DNA of 64,000 bases. Origin: Yponomeuta sedellus. Its lineage: Eukaryota; Arthropoda; Insecta; Lepidoptera; Yponomeutidae. The notes beneath the pieces are model-generated. The model ran no database searches. It was given only the letters and a program-made list of their open reading frames with translations, and was not told where the DNA came from. How positions within the stretch are numbered: position 1 is the first letter of the stretch; the number at the start of each line of letters is the position of its first letter. The translations under genes and the position numbers were made by a program. This document shows positions 31,066 through 42,287 of this stretch, piece by piece. The stretch lies in the NCBI GenBank assembly GCA_934045075.1, contig OW203724.1:5319473-5383472 (forward strand). Reading direction: 5' to 3'.

Positions 31066-32147
31066 AACCAGAGCACATATAATAAAATAAGTATATGAGG
31101 TGTTTGAATACCTTGGCGCTTGGAATTGCCTATTCACGGTGGGCACACATGGTAAGTAAGCCCATACTCTCTCTCTCTCTCTCTCTGAGAGAAGGCCTGT
31201 GCTCTGCAGTTGGACGGTTATAGGCTATATACAAAAATAGTCAAGTTCAAAAACATCATTCTATATACAATAATTTTTTAGAGTGATAATAATTGAGTAA
31301 CAAAAGCTTTTTTAAAAAGTAATATTTCCGAAGGGGTACGCAGGGGCAGCAAATGTGCTTCGCTAGAAACATTTGCCGTTCTTAGCTCATTCAGGTTAGC
31401 TAAATTGCTTCGCGCCATTTTCAGACAGCTTAATGAAGCGCTTTATTTTGCTGTTAACATCATAAATAGCGGCGTCTCAAAGCGCCCTGATGACGGTCTT
31501 AAATTATGTGCACACCTTTGCCGCGGTACACTGTGTGGCTTAGCCTTACAAATAAGTGTTAACGTTGTTGATATTCCCTTACACTTAGAACTCTAGAACC
31601 CTACCAGGGGTGCTGGAGCACCCCATGCCATTATTCTTCTTTGTTTACTCCTCGTATTTCCAATACACACGCCATACTTACGCCAAAGAAGCTCAAATCA
31701 TTTAGCATAGCTAGGTATTTAAGTTGATTCTTGATCAAAAAAAAAATGGAATTGCTTCATTAAATAACCATGAATGTAAAGTTAGCATCACTAATTGGCT
31801 TCTTTCATTAACATATTCTGAAACTGAAGGTTTGCTGACCATTACAAAATAAAACTGTGTTTTAAAATTTTAAATCAGAAGTATTAGATAAGCACTCTTA
31901 TACAAACACTCAAAGATACACAAACACAAACAGACATATACACACCCAAACACACACACACACTGAGTCACTTAATCTTTTATTATTTTAACTAAAAGCT
32001 AAGACACCTCTATGTAAATCTATATTTAGAGTGTTAGTACCCACGACACAGGTTATGCCTAGTGTGGGTGCTACTGTATATTGTAATGTAAATTGTCTTC
32101 TGTTCAATAAAGTTTATTTAATTTTTAATTTTAATATTCTTCTTCAG
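31066..32147. other. Intergenic sequence; small microsatellites
   Basis: (CT)n at 31167-31187 and a CA-rich run at 31915-31965. No coding match. 31300-31600 is GC-balanced without a recognisable domain. Confidence 0.35.
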
Positions 32148-32330
32148 GCTATATTAGTCCACTGTTGGACATAGCCCTCCCCTAATGAGGGCCTTAGCGC
32201 CCTGTCTTCAGCTTACCGCATCCAACATCTGCCTGCCTCGGCAAGCGTAGTGTAGGACGCCCTCCGACCAGGTGGGATGACGATCTGCGAAAAACTGCCG
32301 GAAGGTGCTAGATTCTTGACCTTAATTTCT
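32148..32330. repeat. LINE tail fragment (-) abutting LINE ORF2 fragment (+)
   Basis: 32148-32195 is family F tail in reverse. 32235-32325 reads [20 protein letters not shown] on the plus strand, the C-terminal LINE motif. Opposite orientations suggest nested insertion or inversion. Confidence 0.55.
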
Positions 32331-32940
32331 AATAAAAAATATATTATTGAGAATTGCTTTTAAATTTGAAAAAAAATACTCATAAACTTTGGGGTTCCCC
32401 AGCACCTCCTGCAGTAAAGTCATGTATGAAAATGTGTGTAAGGCCCCAAGGTTAAGATTGCCTTGCTAGGGTTCCGTAAGCGAAGGTTTAACTGTAATAG
32501 GTAAAAGAATGCGTGCTATGGATGAAATACACGCAACTGGTCGTGGTGGTGGTGCCTACATACTCCATATAAATACTACTGCAGTAAATTACCGATGTAT
32601 GGACCGCCACCGCCATGGTGGTTGGTCGGATAGATTTTTATTACCAACGACTGGGTCCCACTACTGGGCAAAGGCCTCCTTTTTCGACGTTATGACGTGC
32701 CGTCCTAATGGACCATACCTACTACTTTAATAATAATAGCATCTAGTTAGCAGACAAATCCATGCTGCGTACATATTTACTCCGGTAGTTTTGTTTTTCA
32801 TTTATTACCTTAAGTACAGTTATGTAACGAGTTACGTTTTGACATTCATAGTAGAGTGTAATTTTACCGGCAAACGGCATAGCTACTTAGTACATAAAGT
32901 AAAACATTATTTAATAATTATATAATATCAATACATTAAA

Positions 32941-33303
32941 GCGCTCGTGGCCTAGTCGAACCGAGTGATTGGAAACAATCTCTCGAGTGAAGCAACAACA
33001 GGCGCGGTCAGGTGCGGGATGGGTAACTGTCCGGTTCCTACCGCTAGTGGCATTTTTCCGAGCGCTTCCGTGCTTCGCAAGGCACGCTAAGCCGTGGGTA
33101 CCGGCTGTCATGTAATGGCAGTCGTTAATCCATGTCAGAGGCCTTATAGGCGGCTTGATAACTTCTGACAGTAAGGCCCGCCACTGTCTTACAAACCTCC
33201 ACCAACCCGGACTTGGCCCCCGTGGTGGAGTCTGGCCTAACCTTCCTGCAACGCAGGAAGAGACCCGTGCCCCAGCAGTGGGGACATGCAGGGGTTGAAA
33301 TCG
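32941..33303 (+). repeat. 5S-derived SINE with 11-bp TSD (full length)
   Basis: AATACATTAAA at 32930-32940 and 33304-33314, giving exact ends GCGCTCGTGGCCTAG and GGGGTTGAAATCG and a length of 363 bp. All body blocks are present. The best-defined copy in the window. Confidence 0.92.
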
Positions 33304-33443
33304 AATACATTAAAATCCATTTAATTATGTTAGCACCATGAACAATACTTAATGAAAATATCATGCGACGATACTTATCAACTCTCAATAAAATTTCATT
33401 ACCGGCCTTAAGCGTTATAATTTCGTTTAGAAAAAACAAAAAG

Positions 33444-34152
33444 AATCCGCTATTTGACACGTATCAAATTTGACGCGATAAATTAATATTTCTTATAGTA
33501 TTTAACGTAACGAAACCCAAATATATTGATTTTGCTAAGTAAGTATGCAGGATGGCTGCAAAATTTGCAAAGTAAAAAAATTTTTCCTCGTTTATTTCGT
33601 AACGGCGAAAACGCTATCCGCCATCTTGAAAGCATCTAAAGTATGTAAACAAACATCTTTCAGCCAGAGCCTGTGGACATTGATTATGACAGGACTTACA
33701 TGAAAGTCATCTTCACATAAATACACCCGAGTTTCAATTGATAAAGAGTCGGGGTCTCTTTTGGCAAGTTTGAGCCAAGTTGTTCGAATGTTGATTTCAC
33801 TGGGTATACGAATCCACAACTTCCCGAGGGTCTTTATTGACGTGTTTTTTCATTCTCGAATAATGCAAAAATAATAATATTGGTATATTTTGGATGGAAA
33901 TTCGATGAAATCATGGTGGCGTTGTTGTTATTTGACTATGCTCAGAGATCACTTAGTTTACAATTTTTTGGACTTCAAACCATAGACAAAAATGGCTGAC
34001 CGCGTTTTTAGCTAATTAGGAAAACAAAGTTTTAAAATATATTTCTATGTTGCTTTTAGGTCATAAAAAACTAAACAAAAATATTTTTTGGTCTAATGGA
34101 AGAGTTATTTACCGTTTAAGACTTACTTGAAAAGAGAGTCAAATAGTGGATT
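33444..34152 (-). mobile_element. THAP-fragment TIR element, copy 3
   Basis: Ends AATCCGCTATTTGAC and GTCAAATAGTGGATT. The minus strand has the same THAP segment ([31 protein letters not shown]) and the same TGA after the first Cys. The final zinc-ligand His is also changed (CEDD for CEDH). Confidence 0.8.
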
Positions 34153-34208
34153 GAACATAACTCTATTTACATGTCAAAAATATTTTTGTTTAGTAGTGTA
34201 ATTAAAGG

Positions 34209-34628
34209 TGTTCGTCAGGACCGCGTGTCGCTAAAAATTCATGGTTGATTTTGCTGACGATACCTACCCAAAAAGACAGCTCGCTTGCGACTAGTTTCCA
34301 CTGGCTAACATTGGATACGCTGTCTATAGCGAGTTATAGCGAGTTTATAACTACGATTTTTAACCCGACGACCAGACGTCAGGTCCGCGGGTCCAAAAGT
34401 TGTAAAAGTTGTAAAAAGCCTATTCCGGAGCAGTATGGCCACAAAAGTTTAACCAATATTGTTTAAACTAACGGCATTAATAGATTATGGCGGATCTGAT
34501 ATCAGGTCGGCGGGTTCAAAATCCTAGTTTTAAACTCGCTATAGCTCGGTATAGACAGCGTAACCAATGTAAACCAGTGGAAACTAGTCACAACCAATTC
34601 AAAGCTATCACGCGGTCCTGACGTACAC
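34209..34628. mobile_element. Foldback MITE with 10-bp TSD
   Basis: TAATTAAAGG at 34199-34208 and 34629-34638. Ends TGTTCGTCAGGACCGCGTG and, inward from the right, GTGTACGTCAGGACCGCGTG. Pairing continues inward (CTAGTTTCCACTGG with CCAGTGGAAACTAG; CTGTCTATA with TATAGACAG), with the arms reaching about 150 bp around an unpaired centre. No coding capacity. Confidence 0.85.
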
Positions 34629-34638
34629 TAATTAAAGG

Positions 34639-35159
34639 GTATTGCTAGACCCTTGAGTAATAATAATGACATACACGAGACGATGTGTTTTTGAGTATAA
34701 ATCATAAGTAACTGCTCGAGGTTTGAGGCTATATTTCACAAGAATGGCTGCGAAACAAAATTGAATATTATGGACTGGCAATAGCGCCGGCCGCGAAATG
34801 AGGAATCCTATGAATAATTTCCATTGCTAATGCTCGCTTGAATCTACTCGCAACATCTTTTATATTCAGAAGCGGATGTTAGAATTGTAGTAAAATTTCA
34901 TTGTTACTGTTTTAATAATTTTAGTTCACATTTACAATATTATTCCTAACAAATCGGGCCTTTAATTAAAGGAAAATAAAGAAATCTCTAGTAAAACGAA
35001 TATAGTATGCAAATACTCCTATGGATAGATAGATAGCACAACTTTATTGCACAACCAGAAAAAAATATTAAAACTAGAATATGTATGTTGCTCTTTTTAC
35101 GTCAATACTCTTAAAATGTTATATAGGTATAAGAAAAATATTTTTAAGAACATTCTTGT
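34639..35159. other. AT-rich intergenic sequence
   Basis: Only a short ATAGATAGATAG/CTTTATTGCACAACCAGAAA tail fragment (35025-35065) is recognisable. It is the reverse of the tail near 19420-19460. Confidence 0.4.
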
Positions 35160-35340
35160 TTTCATCTTGTATAGATAGATATATAGATAGAGAACACTTT
35201 ATTGTACATAAAAAAAGGAAATTACACAGATATTTCTTAACCTAAGAGTACAGGCGGCGGCCTTATCACTAAAAGTGATCTCTTCCAGACAACCTTTGGA
35301 TGGACTGGAGCAATATATTAGAGAAGGAAGTAGATGTACA
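35160..35340 (-). repeat. LINE 3' tail, family G
   Basis: Holds GAGAACACTTTATTGTACAT, GGCGGCCTTATCACTAAAAG and ATCTCTTCCAGACAACCTTT, the reverse of 39742-39910. In sense it ends with AATAAAG and (TATC)n. Confidence 0.7.
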
Positions 35341-35940
35341 AATAAATAAAAATGTTTCAGATACATATGAATAAAACATGCTTAATTTAGAAAATAATTA
35401 ATAATTACAATAATTTCAATACAAACCTCACTAATACAAGTTGATCACTGAAGCACTTTACATTCTTTCTATCAGATACTCTTTAAAGTCTCACAAATCA
35501 TTAATAAGAAACTTAACCCTTAACCAAGCAATGTACTTTACAGGACCACATTAAATGGAACCCTATCAAAACCAATAAAAAATTTACACTGCCTATGCCT
35601 GCTTAAGGGTTAAAACAAAACTCTACACCGAAAATCAAACAAAAACCGTAATCCGAAACTCACACACACCCGAATATACAATAAAATAAAACAGAGCCAA
35701 CTCGCGCAATCCGCAGTTTGTTTGTATTCCGGTCTCGCGCCACACAGATCCATCTCTACCAATTACAACGATATGCAAACTGCTCACAATCACGAGGAGG
35801 TAATTTAAATCCTGCGGCAGCCTCCCTAGGCAACTTGTCTTCAGCTCGTACCATCAACCATCTCCACGGCGGAGCGCCGACCTCTAAGGAACCGTTTACA
35901 ATGAACAGTTTTACAGTGACCTCTTTTTTCGGTTTTTGAC

Positions 35941-36142
35941 GACCTTTGTGGCGTAGCGGTAGCGCGTCTGCGTACCATGGAAGGTCGTGGGTTCGAATCC
36001 CGGCTGGGGACAAAAAAAAAGTCCAGGTCATGGATGTTTACATGTTTTTGATGTCGTTGTTTCTGGTTCCCACGACACAGGGTATCCTAGTGTGGGGCCA
36101 GAAGCAATGTATTTGCTTGTATGTAAATGTCATGTTATGTTA
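35941..36142 (+). repeat. tRNA-headed SINE, family C (reference copy)
   Basis: Head GACCTTTGTGGCGTAGCGGT with an A box, then GTCGTGGGTTCGAATCCCGG with the B box. Body GTTTCTGGTTCCCACGACAC and GGGTATCCTAGTGTGGGGCC, 3' end ATGTAAATGTCATGTTATGT. Short open frames across it are artefacts. Confidence 0.85.
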
Positions 36143-36684
36143 CTAACTTGGCGTGAAAGTTGAGAAGTTAAAAAATAAGCTACACAAAGTCTGGTCTCAA
36201 ATCTGGTGACATAAATTAAACTAAAGGGATTGTATGTCAAATGAGGGTTAAGTGTGATCTCTTTGTTCGCTTTTGCACAATATTTCAATTGTTAGCCGCG
36301 TGCATACACCATCTTACCTTCGCCCTAATTAGTGTAGAAAATATCCAAGTATTAAGTTGCACGCCAAGCAGCGAATGAATGAACACGTCAGAAATTTAAT
36401 TGTAATCACCAGTATGTACACCGTCGTGTTTTGCTTTAGTAATACAACATTTTGTGTACCTACTCCCGTAACTATGTCGTCCTTTTTTGTGCGCTTTGTT
36501 GACTATACATTTTAAAAGCACTCTATTCAAAAAAAATACAAAGCTTAAAGTACAAGTCCTAAGTGTAACACCGTCTGAAGGTTGAACGGTGGAACGGTTT
36601 GAAGCTCCTGTGACTGAATGATATATAATCTATGACTGCGCACTAGGCAAGAAGAAAGAATAATGAAAGAAAATGTATTATACA
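36143..36684. other. AT-rich intergenic sequence
   Basis: Nothing recognised: no long frame, RNA gene or window-internal repeat. Confidence 0.4.
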
Positions 36685-36751
36685 AACAAACAAACAAACA
36701 AACAAACAAACAAACAAACAAACAAACAAACAAACAAACAAACAAACAAAC
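36685..36751. repeat. (AAAC)n microsatellite
   Basis: About 16 uninterrupted ACAA units. The Phe-Val-Cys-Leu frame on the minus strand is a by-product. Confidence 0.95.
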
Positions 36752-37277
36752 ATTTCAATATGTACTATGAAATTAAGTACGAACACAACACTAAAACATG
36801 TACACAAAAAGCAAGAGAACTATACGGTTTTTCTTCTTAAATACTTTTTCATGTAAGAAGTAAAAAAAACTAGTGTAAACAGTTCTAATATTTATTTATT
36901 TTTTTTACTATTGGAACTGGACATTCTTATTAGATTATGCAACATTTTTATAAACACCTATTTTGAGCTGCTTTTTGGTAAGTGTTTCGTAGTTTTTTAG
37001 ATAAACTTAACAGTTAAGTATGGTGTACATATATTCAAGATTAAGAAATTTTTTACAGAACTAAAATCAAACGTTAATAATTAGAAAATGGTGTAGCAGT
37101 GTTAGTAACTGGGGTAGGTGCCGCGACCAATACTGGTTTTTACGTCATTTTGAAGGGTGAAAATTAAATACGTTAGTAATATTATGTTAGAGGAATAACT
37201 TTGCTACGTCCGTAGCACCTCGTAGAACTGCGTAGCACGCGCTACGAGCTACGAGAATAATAAGTAGCTGTCTGTAA

Positions 37278-37595
37278 TAGTACATTATGGTACTAGTGTG
37301 TGACATTGGTTATTACCGCCGAGGCGCCATTGAGAGAGAAGAGAGTCAAGGGAGCTTTTAAGAGAGCCAAGGTGTAACATTGGTGATTACCGCTGCGGCG
37401 TCATTGAGACTCGAGCGGTAGGCGAGGGTCTTAAGAGAGCCAAGGACGGTAATCATCAATACACACGTGTATCATAAGACGTTTTTCAACACACTTATGA
37501 ATAAAATAAAAATAAAAACTCAATTTATTTAGTTGTGAAAAAGGTTTCGCTATGGCGGGAAAAATTAATCAGTTTTTCTATGCGCGCGCATAGTT
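37278..37595 (-). repeat. Hairpin-core repeat, copy 2 (expanded interior)
   Basis: Reverse of 68-290: starts TACATTATGGTACTAGTGTG, ends with CGCTATGGCGG and TGCGCGCGCATAG. Interior is duplicated, with two GTGATTACCGC-type stems and two GAGAGCCAAGG blocks. Confidence 0.6.
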
Positions 37596-37679
37596 GTCAA
37601 GAAACTGATAATGATTTGCTGTCTTCATACATAAACATTGTGGGTAGAACAAATTTAATGTTCCTAAACATATCGTCGG

Positions 37680-37790
37680 AACCGTCAATCTGGACTTAGC
37701 CCCCGTTGTGGAGTACGACCTATACTTCCTCGGGGAAGAGACCCGTGCCCCACGGTGGGGACTTAATGGGTTGATGATAATGATGATCGC
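37680..37790 (+). repeat. LINE tail related to the 5S-SINE tail
   Basis: GGACTTAGCCCCCGTTGTGG, GAAGAGACCCGTGCCCC and GGTTGATGATAATGATGATC. It lacks the 5S-like head and ends in a GATGAT-type run, pointing to the LINE that probably supplies the SINE's 3' end. Confidence 0.6.
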
Positions 37791-37992
37791 TAAAACAAAT
37801 CGTTGGTAGCGCTTTTTGAAAGTGGCCGAGGAAACACAGTGACTCACCTTAAAGAAGGCCTCTACAGGGTGACTTCGAATTCGTTCGATGTTTTAAGGGA
37901 AAATTCAACCCTTAAGGCTACTCTATTGTTGCTCAAAATTACTTCTCTTTAACATAGTAAACCAATATTTTATTCTTCATATTTATTTATTT

Positions 37993-38025
37993 ACTCACTC
38001 ACTCACTCACTCACTTACTTACTTA
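37993..38025. repeat. (CACT)n/(TACT)n microsatellite
   Basis: CTCACTCACTCACTCACT grading into TTACTTACTTAC. Confidence 0.9.
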
Positions 38026-38289
38026 CGTTTCTAAATCAAAACAAAACTAATTGGACTACACATGAAATAGTACATATTTTAATGCATTACAAATTTCCAC
38101 CCTTAAAGGGTTTAAAAAGGGTGTAAAGTTTATATGGGTTAATTTATTTAATCAAAAGTTTGGTACTTTTGAAACTCTGTTAGAAAGTTCAAATCTATAC
38201 AAACAAAGGAACATTATGTCAAAATTTTTCAAGGGGAAAAATAGGGAATACTTAGTGATAATTGCTCTTTGCAAAAAAACATTTATGTA

Positions 38290-38531
38290 CATGTATGTAT
38301 GTATGTATGTATGTATGTATGTATGTATGTATGTATGTATGTATGTATGTATGTATGTATGTATGTATGTATGTATGTATGTATGTATGTATGTATGTAT
38401 GTATGTATGTATGTATGTATGTATGTATGTATGTATGTATGTATGTATGTATGTATGTATGTATGTAGGTATGTATGTATGTATGTATGTATGTATGTAT
38501 GTATGTATGTATGTATGTATGTATGTATGTA
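38290..38531. repeat. (TATG)n microsatellite, about 60 units
   Basis: About 242 bp of TATG/ATGT units with a single interruption (GTAGG near 38465). It forces open frames of Met-Tyr-Val-Cys and Ile-His-Thr-Tyr on both strands; none is a gene. Confidence 0.98.
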
Positions 38532-38726
38532 GCCTTTTTATAAAAGATTTGCACACTAGCACTTTCTGTTAATAAGAATAAAATTATTATTATTTTCTTT
38601 TTGAGAATAACTACCAGTTCCAATCATAACTTGTTCATATTAGGTACATATTAAATTAAGCTGTATTAAACAAATTGAACGATCGTTTTAAGTTGCTTGA
38701 TACAATCCAAAACATCAAGAGACGTT

Positions 38727-38946
38727 CTAGATTGTATCAAACAGATGTTCCTTATATGCAAAACCAAACAGTGCATAATTATCTTGACTTCGAATTCTAT
38801 CCGGCATTTCGTTGAATAGTGATGGTAATTTTCGTTCCAGAATTCTACAACTAAAATAATTATTCACCCTGTATGTTTCGAATTTACCTCTCACGGCCCC
38901 CCTAGTACCTATAGAATGTTTAATTTGTACTTTGTAATCTTCGTCT
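38727..38946 (-). pseudogene. Non-LTR reverse-transcriptase C-terminal fragment
   Basis: Minus strand reads QIKHSIGTRGAVRGKFETYR, VNNYFSCRILERKLPSLFNE and MPDRIRSQDNYALFGFAYKE. The layout R......Y.......LPxLFNxxPxxIR matches the end of a LINE ORF2. The 5S-derived SINE joins it at 38947. Confidence 0.6.
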
Positions 38947-39700
38947 TGGCATTTTTCCGAGCGCTTCCGTGCTTTGCAAGGCACGTTAAGCCGTTGGTGC
39001 CGGCTGTCATATAATGGCAGTCGTTAAGCCATGTCACTAGGCGTGATCGTTGCAAAGACGAACCGTTTTATAAGACCGTTTTGTGTTCCGCGACGATAGG
39101 ACCGTTTTATGTTTCATTCTAAAGCAGTGCCAGCGACTCTAAAGCAGTGCCAGAGTTTGTTCGTCGCGAGACCAGTCCTTAGATTGTTTGACGCGGATAT
39201 GTCCTTTAGTGCTATATTAATAGAGCCTAGAACGTAATGAGATCATTGCGACGTCGTCGTCGGCTCCTTGCTCGTTCCGTTCGTTTTGGTCTGTGATACA
39301 ATAAAGTAATGTTTATGTGTATGAGTATACAGTCGAACAACGTGTAAAACAACTTTTTTTTTCCGATGTTTCGTGATTTCGTCTCGTTCGCACTTGTTTG
39401 ACCGTCCTCTGCGCCTTGCTCGTTCGCATACAATGAAACCAGTTGCGAACGAGGACCGTTTCGAGGACCTGTTTTCGTTCCAGAAAAAACGGTTGCGTTT
39501 CGTCGTCGAAAAATCGGACAACGACCCACTCCTACATGTCACAGGCCTTATGGGCGGCTTGATAACTTCTGACAGTAAGGCCCGCCACTGTCTTACAATC
39601 CTCCACTAACCCGGACTTGGCCCCCGTGGTGGAGTATGGCCTATCCTTCCTGCGATGCAGGATGAGACCCGGGCCTCAGCAGTGGGGATACACAAGAGTG
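38947..39700 (+). repeat. 5S-derived SINE interrupted by a hAT-like MITE
   Basis: 38947-39037 is the SINE body from GGCATTTTTCCGAGCGCTTC to AAGCCATGTCAC. It resumes at 39535 with the duplicated CATGTCAC, then AGGCCTTATGGGCGGCTTGA and runs to the tail. The 5S-like head is missing, so this copy is 5' truncated. Confidence 0.85.
39038..39534. mobile_element. hAT-like MITE with 8-bp TSD
   Basis: CATGTCAC at 39030-39037 and 39535-39542. Ends TAGGCGTGATCGTTG and, inward from the right, TAGGAGTGGGTCGTTG. An 8-bp duplication and TAGGnGTG ends are hAT hallmarks. The 497-bp interior is repetitive (GACCGTTTT, AAAGCAGTGCCAG twice) with no transposase. Confidence 0.88.
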
Positions 39701-39741
39701 TAGGTTGCTATGTTAATAGAGATAAAATAAGGAACCAAAAG

Positions 39742-39910
39742 CAGTACTCTACTTCCTTCTCTAATGTATTAGTCCAGTTCACCCGAAGGTTGTCTGGAAG
39801 AGATCACTTTTAGTGATAAGGCCGCCGTCTGTGCTCTTAGGTTAAGAAATATCTGTGTAATTTCCATTTTTATGTACAATAAAGTGTTCTCTATCTATCT
39901 CTATCTCTAC
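39742..39910 (+). repeat. LINE 3' tail, family G (reference copy)
   Basis: AAGGTTGTCTGGAAGAGATC, TTTTAGTGATAAGGCCGCC, AATAAAGTGTTCTCTATCTA. This block, familiar from lepidopteran 3' UTRs, ends with a poly(A) signal and (TATC)n. Confidence 0.75.
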
Positions 39911-40950
39911 TCACTTTCCAATCGCTTTGAAATTAAGGGGTTAAATAAGAAAACACATACGTAAATCCTGAAATCGTATAAAAATAAGAAAATATACGGA
40001 GTACAAGTCATGGCAGTCACAGGAAAGCGACTTATATCCAACAAGAAGCTTTAAGAGCACGTACTGTGGTGCCGAGGTACACAAATAGCTTCATTGATCT
40101 TTCTTCATTTCAACGATTCCAATTGAAGGGTACAAGGGAAGAACATGCTATGGCCGACCGACATTGAACTGAGATAATGTCCATAATAGATTTTAAACCT
40201 CTATAAAATATACATTACATGTGATTTATTACACAAATGTCTTGTTTTTTAATAAATAGTATTAGTGTTCAGTCACAAAGGTAGAAATGAACCATGGACA
40301 AAACATTTTTTTTCCGTGTACGACTAGGACCTTGCATGTTTTTGCATTGTAGTAGTATTTTTATAAGGCGATTACTCAGAGACTCTGCATGTTTTTCTCA
40401 AGAGCGTTTTTGCGTTTTGTTCTACCACTTTTACACTGCAAAATGGCATTATCACTTTATAAAAAGTACAAATGCGACATTGCATGTTCTTCCCCTGTGG
40501 CCTTCAATTTCATACGAGATAGGCTAACTAAACAACGAAAAATATGAAAAATCTGCTTCAATCGATCAGTTCCTACAGCTAACTTTGGTAAATTATTTTT
40601 TAATTGTACAATACTGTATTTCTTTAGGTAGACACTGCAAAGAATCCGCATTGTTACTGCATCCTTTCACAATCTTCCGTTTGAGTTGCTTCGAAGTCAG
40701 TTGTGTAGAAAATTGTTTGGACGTTTTATCATCTCGGATTATGAGATAAGTGCAGCACAAACACATTTTCGCGACTAGGTTAGCTGCAAAAATAAAAGTA
40801 TTGAGAAGGCTAAAGCCGATTTTGCGCATAAAAATTTGCTATTGAATAACTATAAACGAATTTTTGAATTTAAAATTTAAAATAAAGTGAGCACGTAAGT
40901 ACTTTCTTAGTTTAACTTATTACTTATTATTAGATAAAAACTAAAAAGAT
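39911..40950. other. Intergenic sequence without recognised genes
   Basis: The plus-strand 77-codon frame at 40294 and the minus-strand ones at 40457 and 40593 have no domain pattern. Confidence 0.35.
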
Positions 40951-40954
40951 AAAG

Positions 40955-41028
40955 TATGGCCTAACCTTCCTGCGATGCAGGAAGAGACCCGTGCCCCAGC
41001 AGTGGGGACGTTCAAGGGTTGATATCGA
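40955..41028 (+). repeat. 5S-derived SINE, 3' end only
   Basis: AGTATGGCCTAACCTTCCTG through AAGGGTTGATATCGAG. A strongly 5'-truncated copy, as expected for retroposition. Confidence 0.8.
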
Positions 41029-42107
41029 GATAAAAACTATACTCCGAAAATTACGCATAAAAGTCGCAGGTTTATGTGATTTTGGCTGTACATAATTCTA
41101 TTTGATCTTGTGCCATGAATAAATAAGTTTAAAAAAACAGAGCGTATTAATGGATCATTGAATGCAAAAATGTGTCATGGAACCAATGACGCTGCATTGT
41201 ACGTGAAAATTGGACGAAAAAATAATCAGCGGAAAATTACAAAAAATTGAAACCGCAGTATCACGAAACTTAGACATAGACATAATTTATTGATAATATT
41301 CATTACAAGTCAAGAGTCCGTACATAATAACAATCCAATTTAGAAATAAGAATCAAATTTACAAATGTCAAAAAGAAAATATTACATGTCAATATCATAA
41401 TTATGCAATCTGTCAAAATAATAATACATATGTTGAGTAATTTACCTAATTATTATGCTGAATTCTGCTAAATAAGTGTTAAAAAGCTACGATTGCTTAG
41501 TCACTTTTACAGACTAGGAATTCGTCATACGAATAAAAACACCGCTCGATAAGCCATTCTTACGCCATAAATGCGGCGTAATTTTTACGAAAAAAAAAAC
41601 AACCTATTATTTGCTTATCTCCTGGATTTAACATACGTGAGTGGGTAAATATAATTACGTTTTCTAGCTCATTGTTTTACCATATTAGTCTATAGCCTAT
41701 TACTAGTCTCAGACCTATCCTATCTTACAAACACAAAAAAACATATAAATTGGTGAAGCCGTTACGGAGGAACTCGAAAAGAAACACTGTGACAAGAGAT
41801 TTAAATATATACGAGAAAGATAAGGCGGTGAAAACAACTGAGAACTATATTTAAAGTCAATATTTAAGACTCCTGAATGAGCAGAAAGCTTATGAACAGA
41901 CAGTAGGCAGCACACTGACTATAGTCAACATCGTGCACCAACGACAACAAGTAGCACAGGTTTTCTACCGCCCAACGATTGGCTGAGACTAAGGAGTCAA
42001 ACGCCTGTTTAATAAAAACAACAGCCAGTTGCCAGCTTCCAAAACTTGGATCTACATAAACAATTTATTTAAACTAAGATTGCCGCCAGTCCACAGTCCG
42101 CAATCCA
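41029..42107. other. AT-rich intergenic sequence
   Basis: Nothing recognised apart from scattered AT-rich runs. Confidence 0.35.
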
Positions 42108-42287
42108 CCAGATGTCAGTCGTTAAGCTATGTCAGAGGCCTTATGGGTGGCTTGATAACTTCTGACTGTAAGGCCCGTCACTGTCTTACAATCACTGTCT
42201 TACAACCCATGGTGGAGTTTGGCCTAACCTTTCTGCTATGCAAGAAGGGACCCGCGCCCCAGCAGTGACATACAAGGGTTGATATCG
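42108..42287 (+). repeat. 5S-derived SINE, 3' half
   Basis: TCAGAGGCCTTATGGGTGGC, a doubled ATCACTGTCTTACAA segment, and the tail GGGTTGATATCG. Confidence 0.8.

Noticed and set aside
36545..36745. Phe-Val-Cys-Leu-rich frame
   Set aside because: Translation of the (AAAC)n microsatellite.
38152..38623. Long proteins rich in Ile-His-Thr-Tyr or Met-Tyr-Val-Cys
   Set aside because: All are translations of the (TATG)n microsatellite and appear on both strands.
39227..39609. Overlapping 100-codon frames rich in Arg and Ser
   Set aside because: Sit inside the hAT-like MITE, whose repetitive interior opens frames on both strands.
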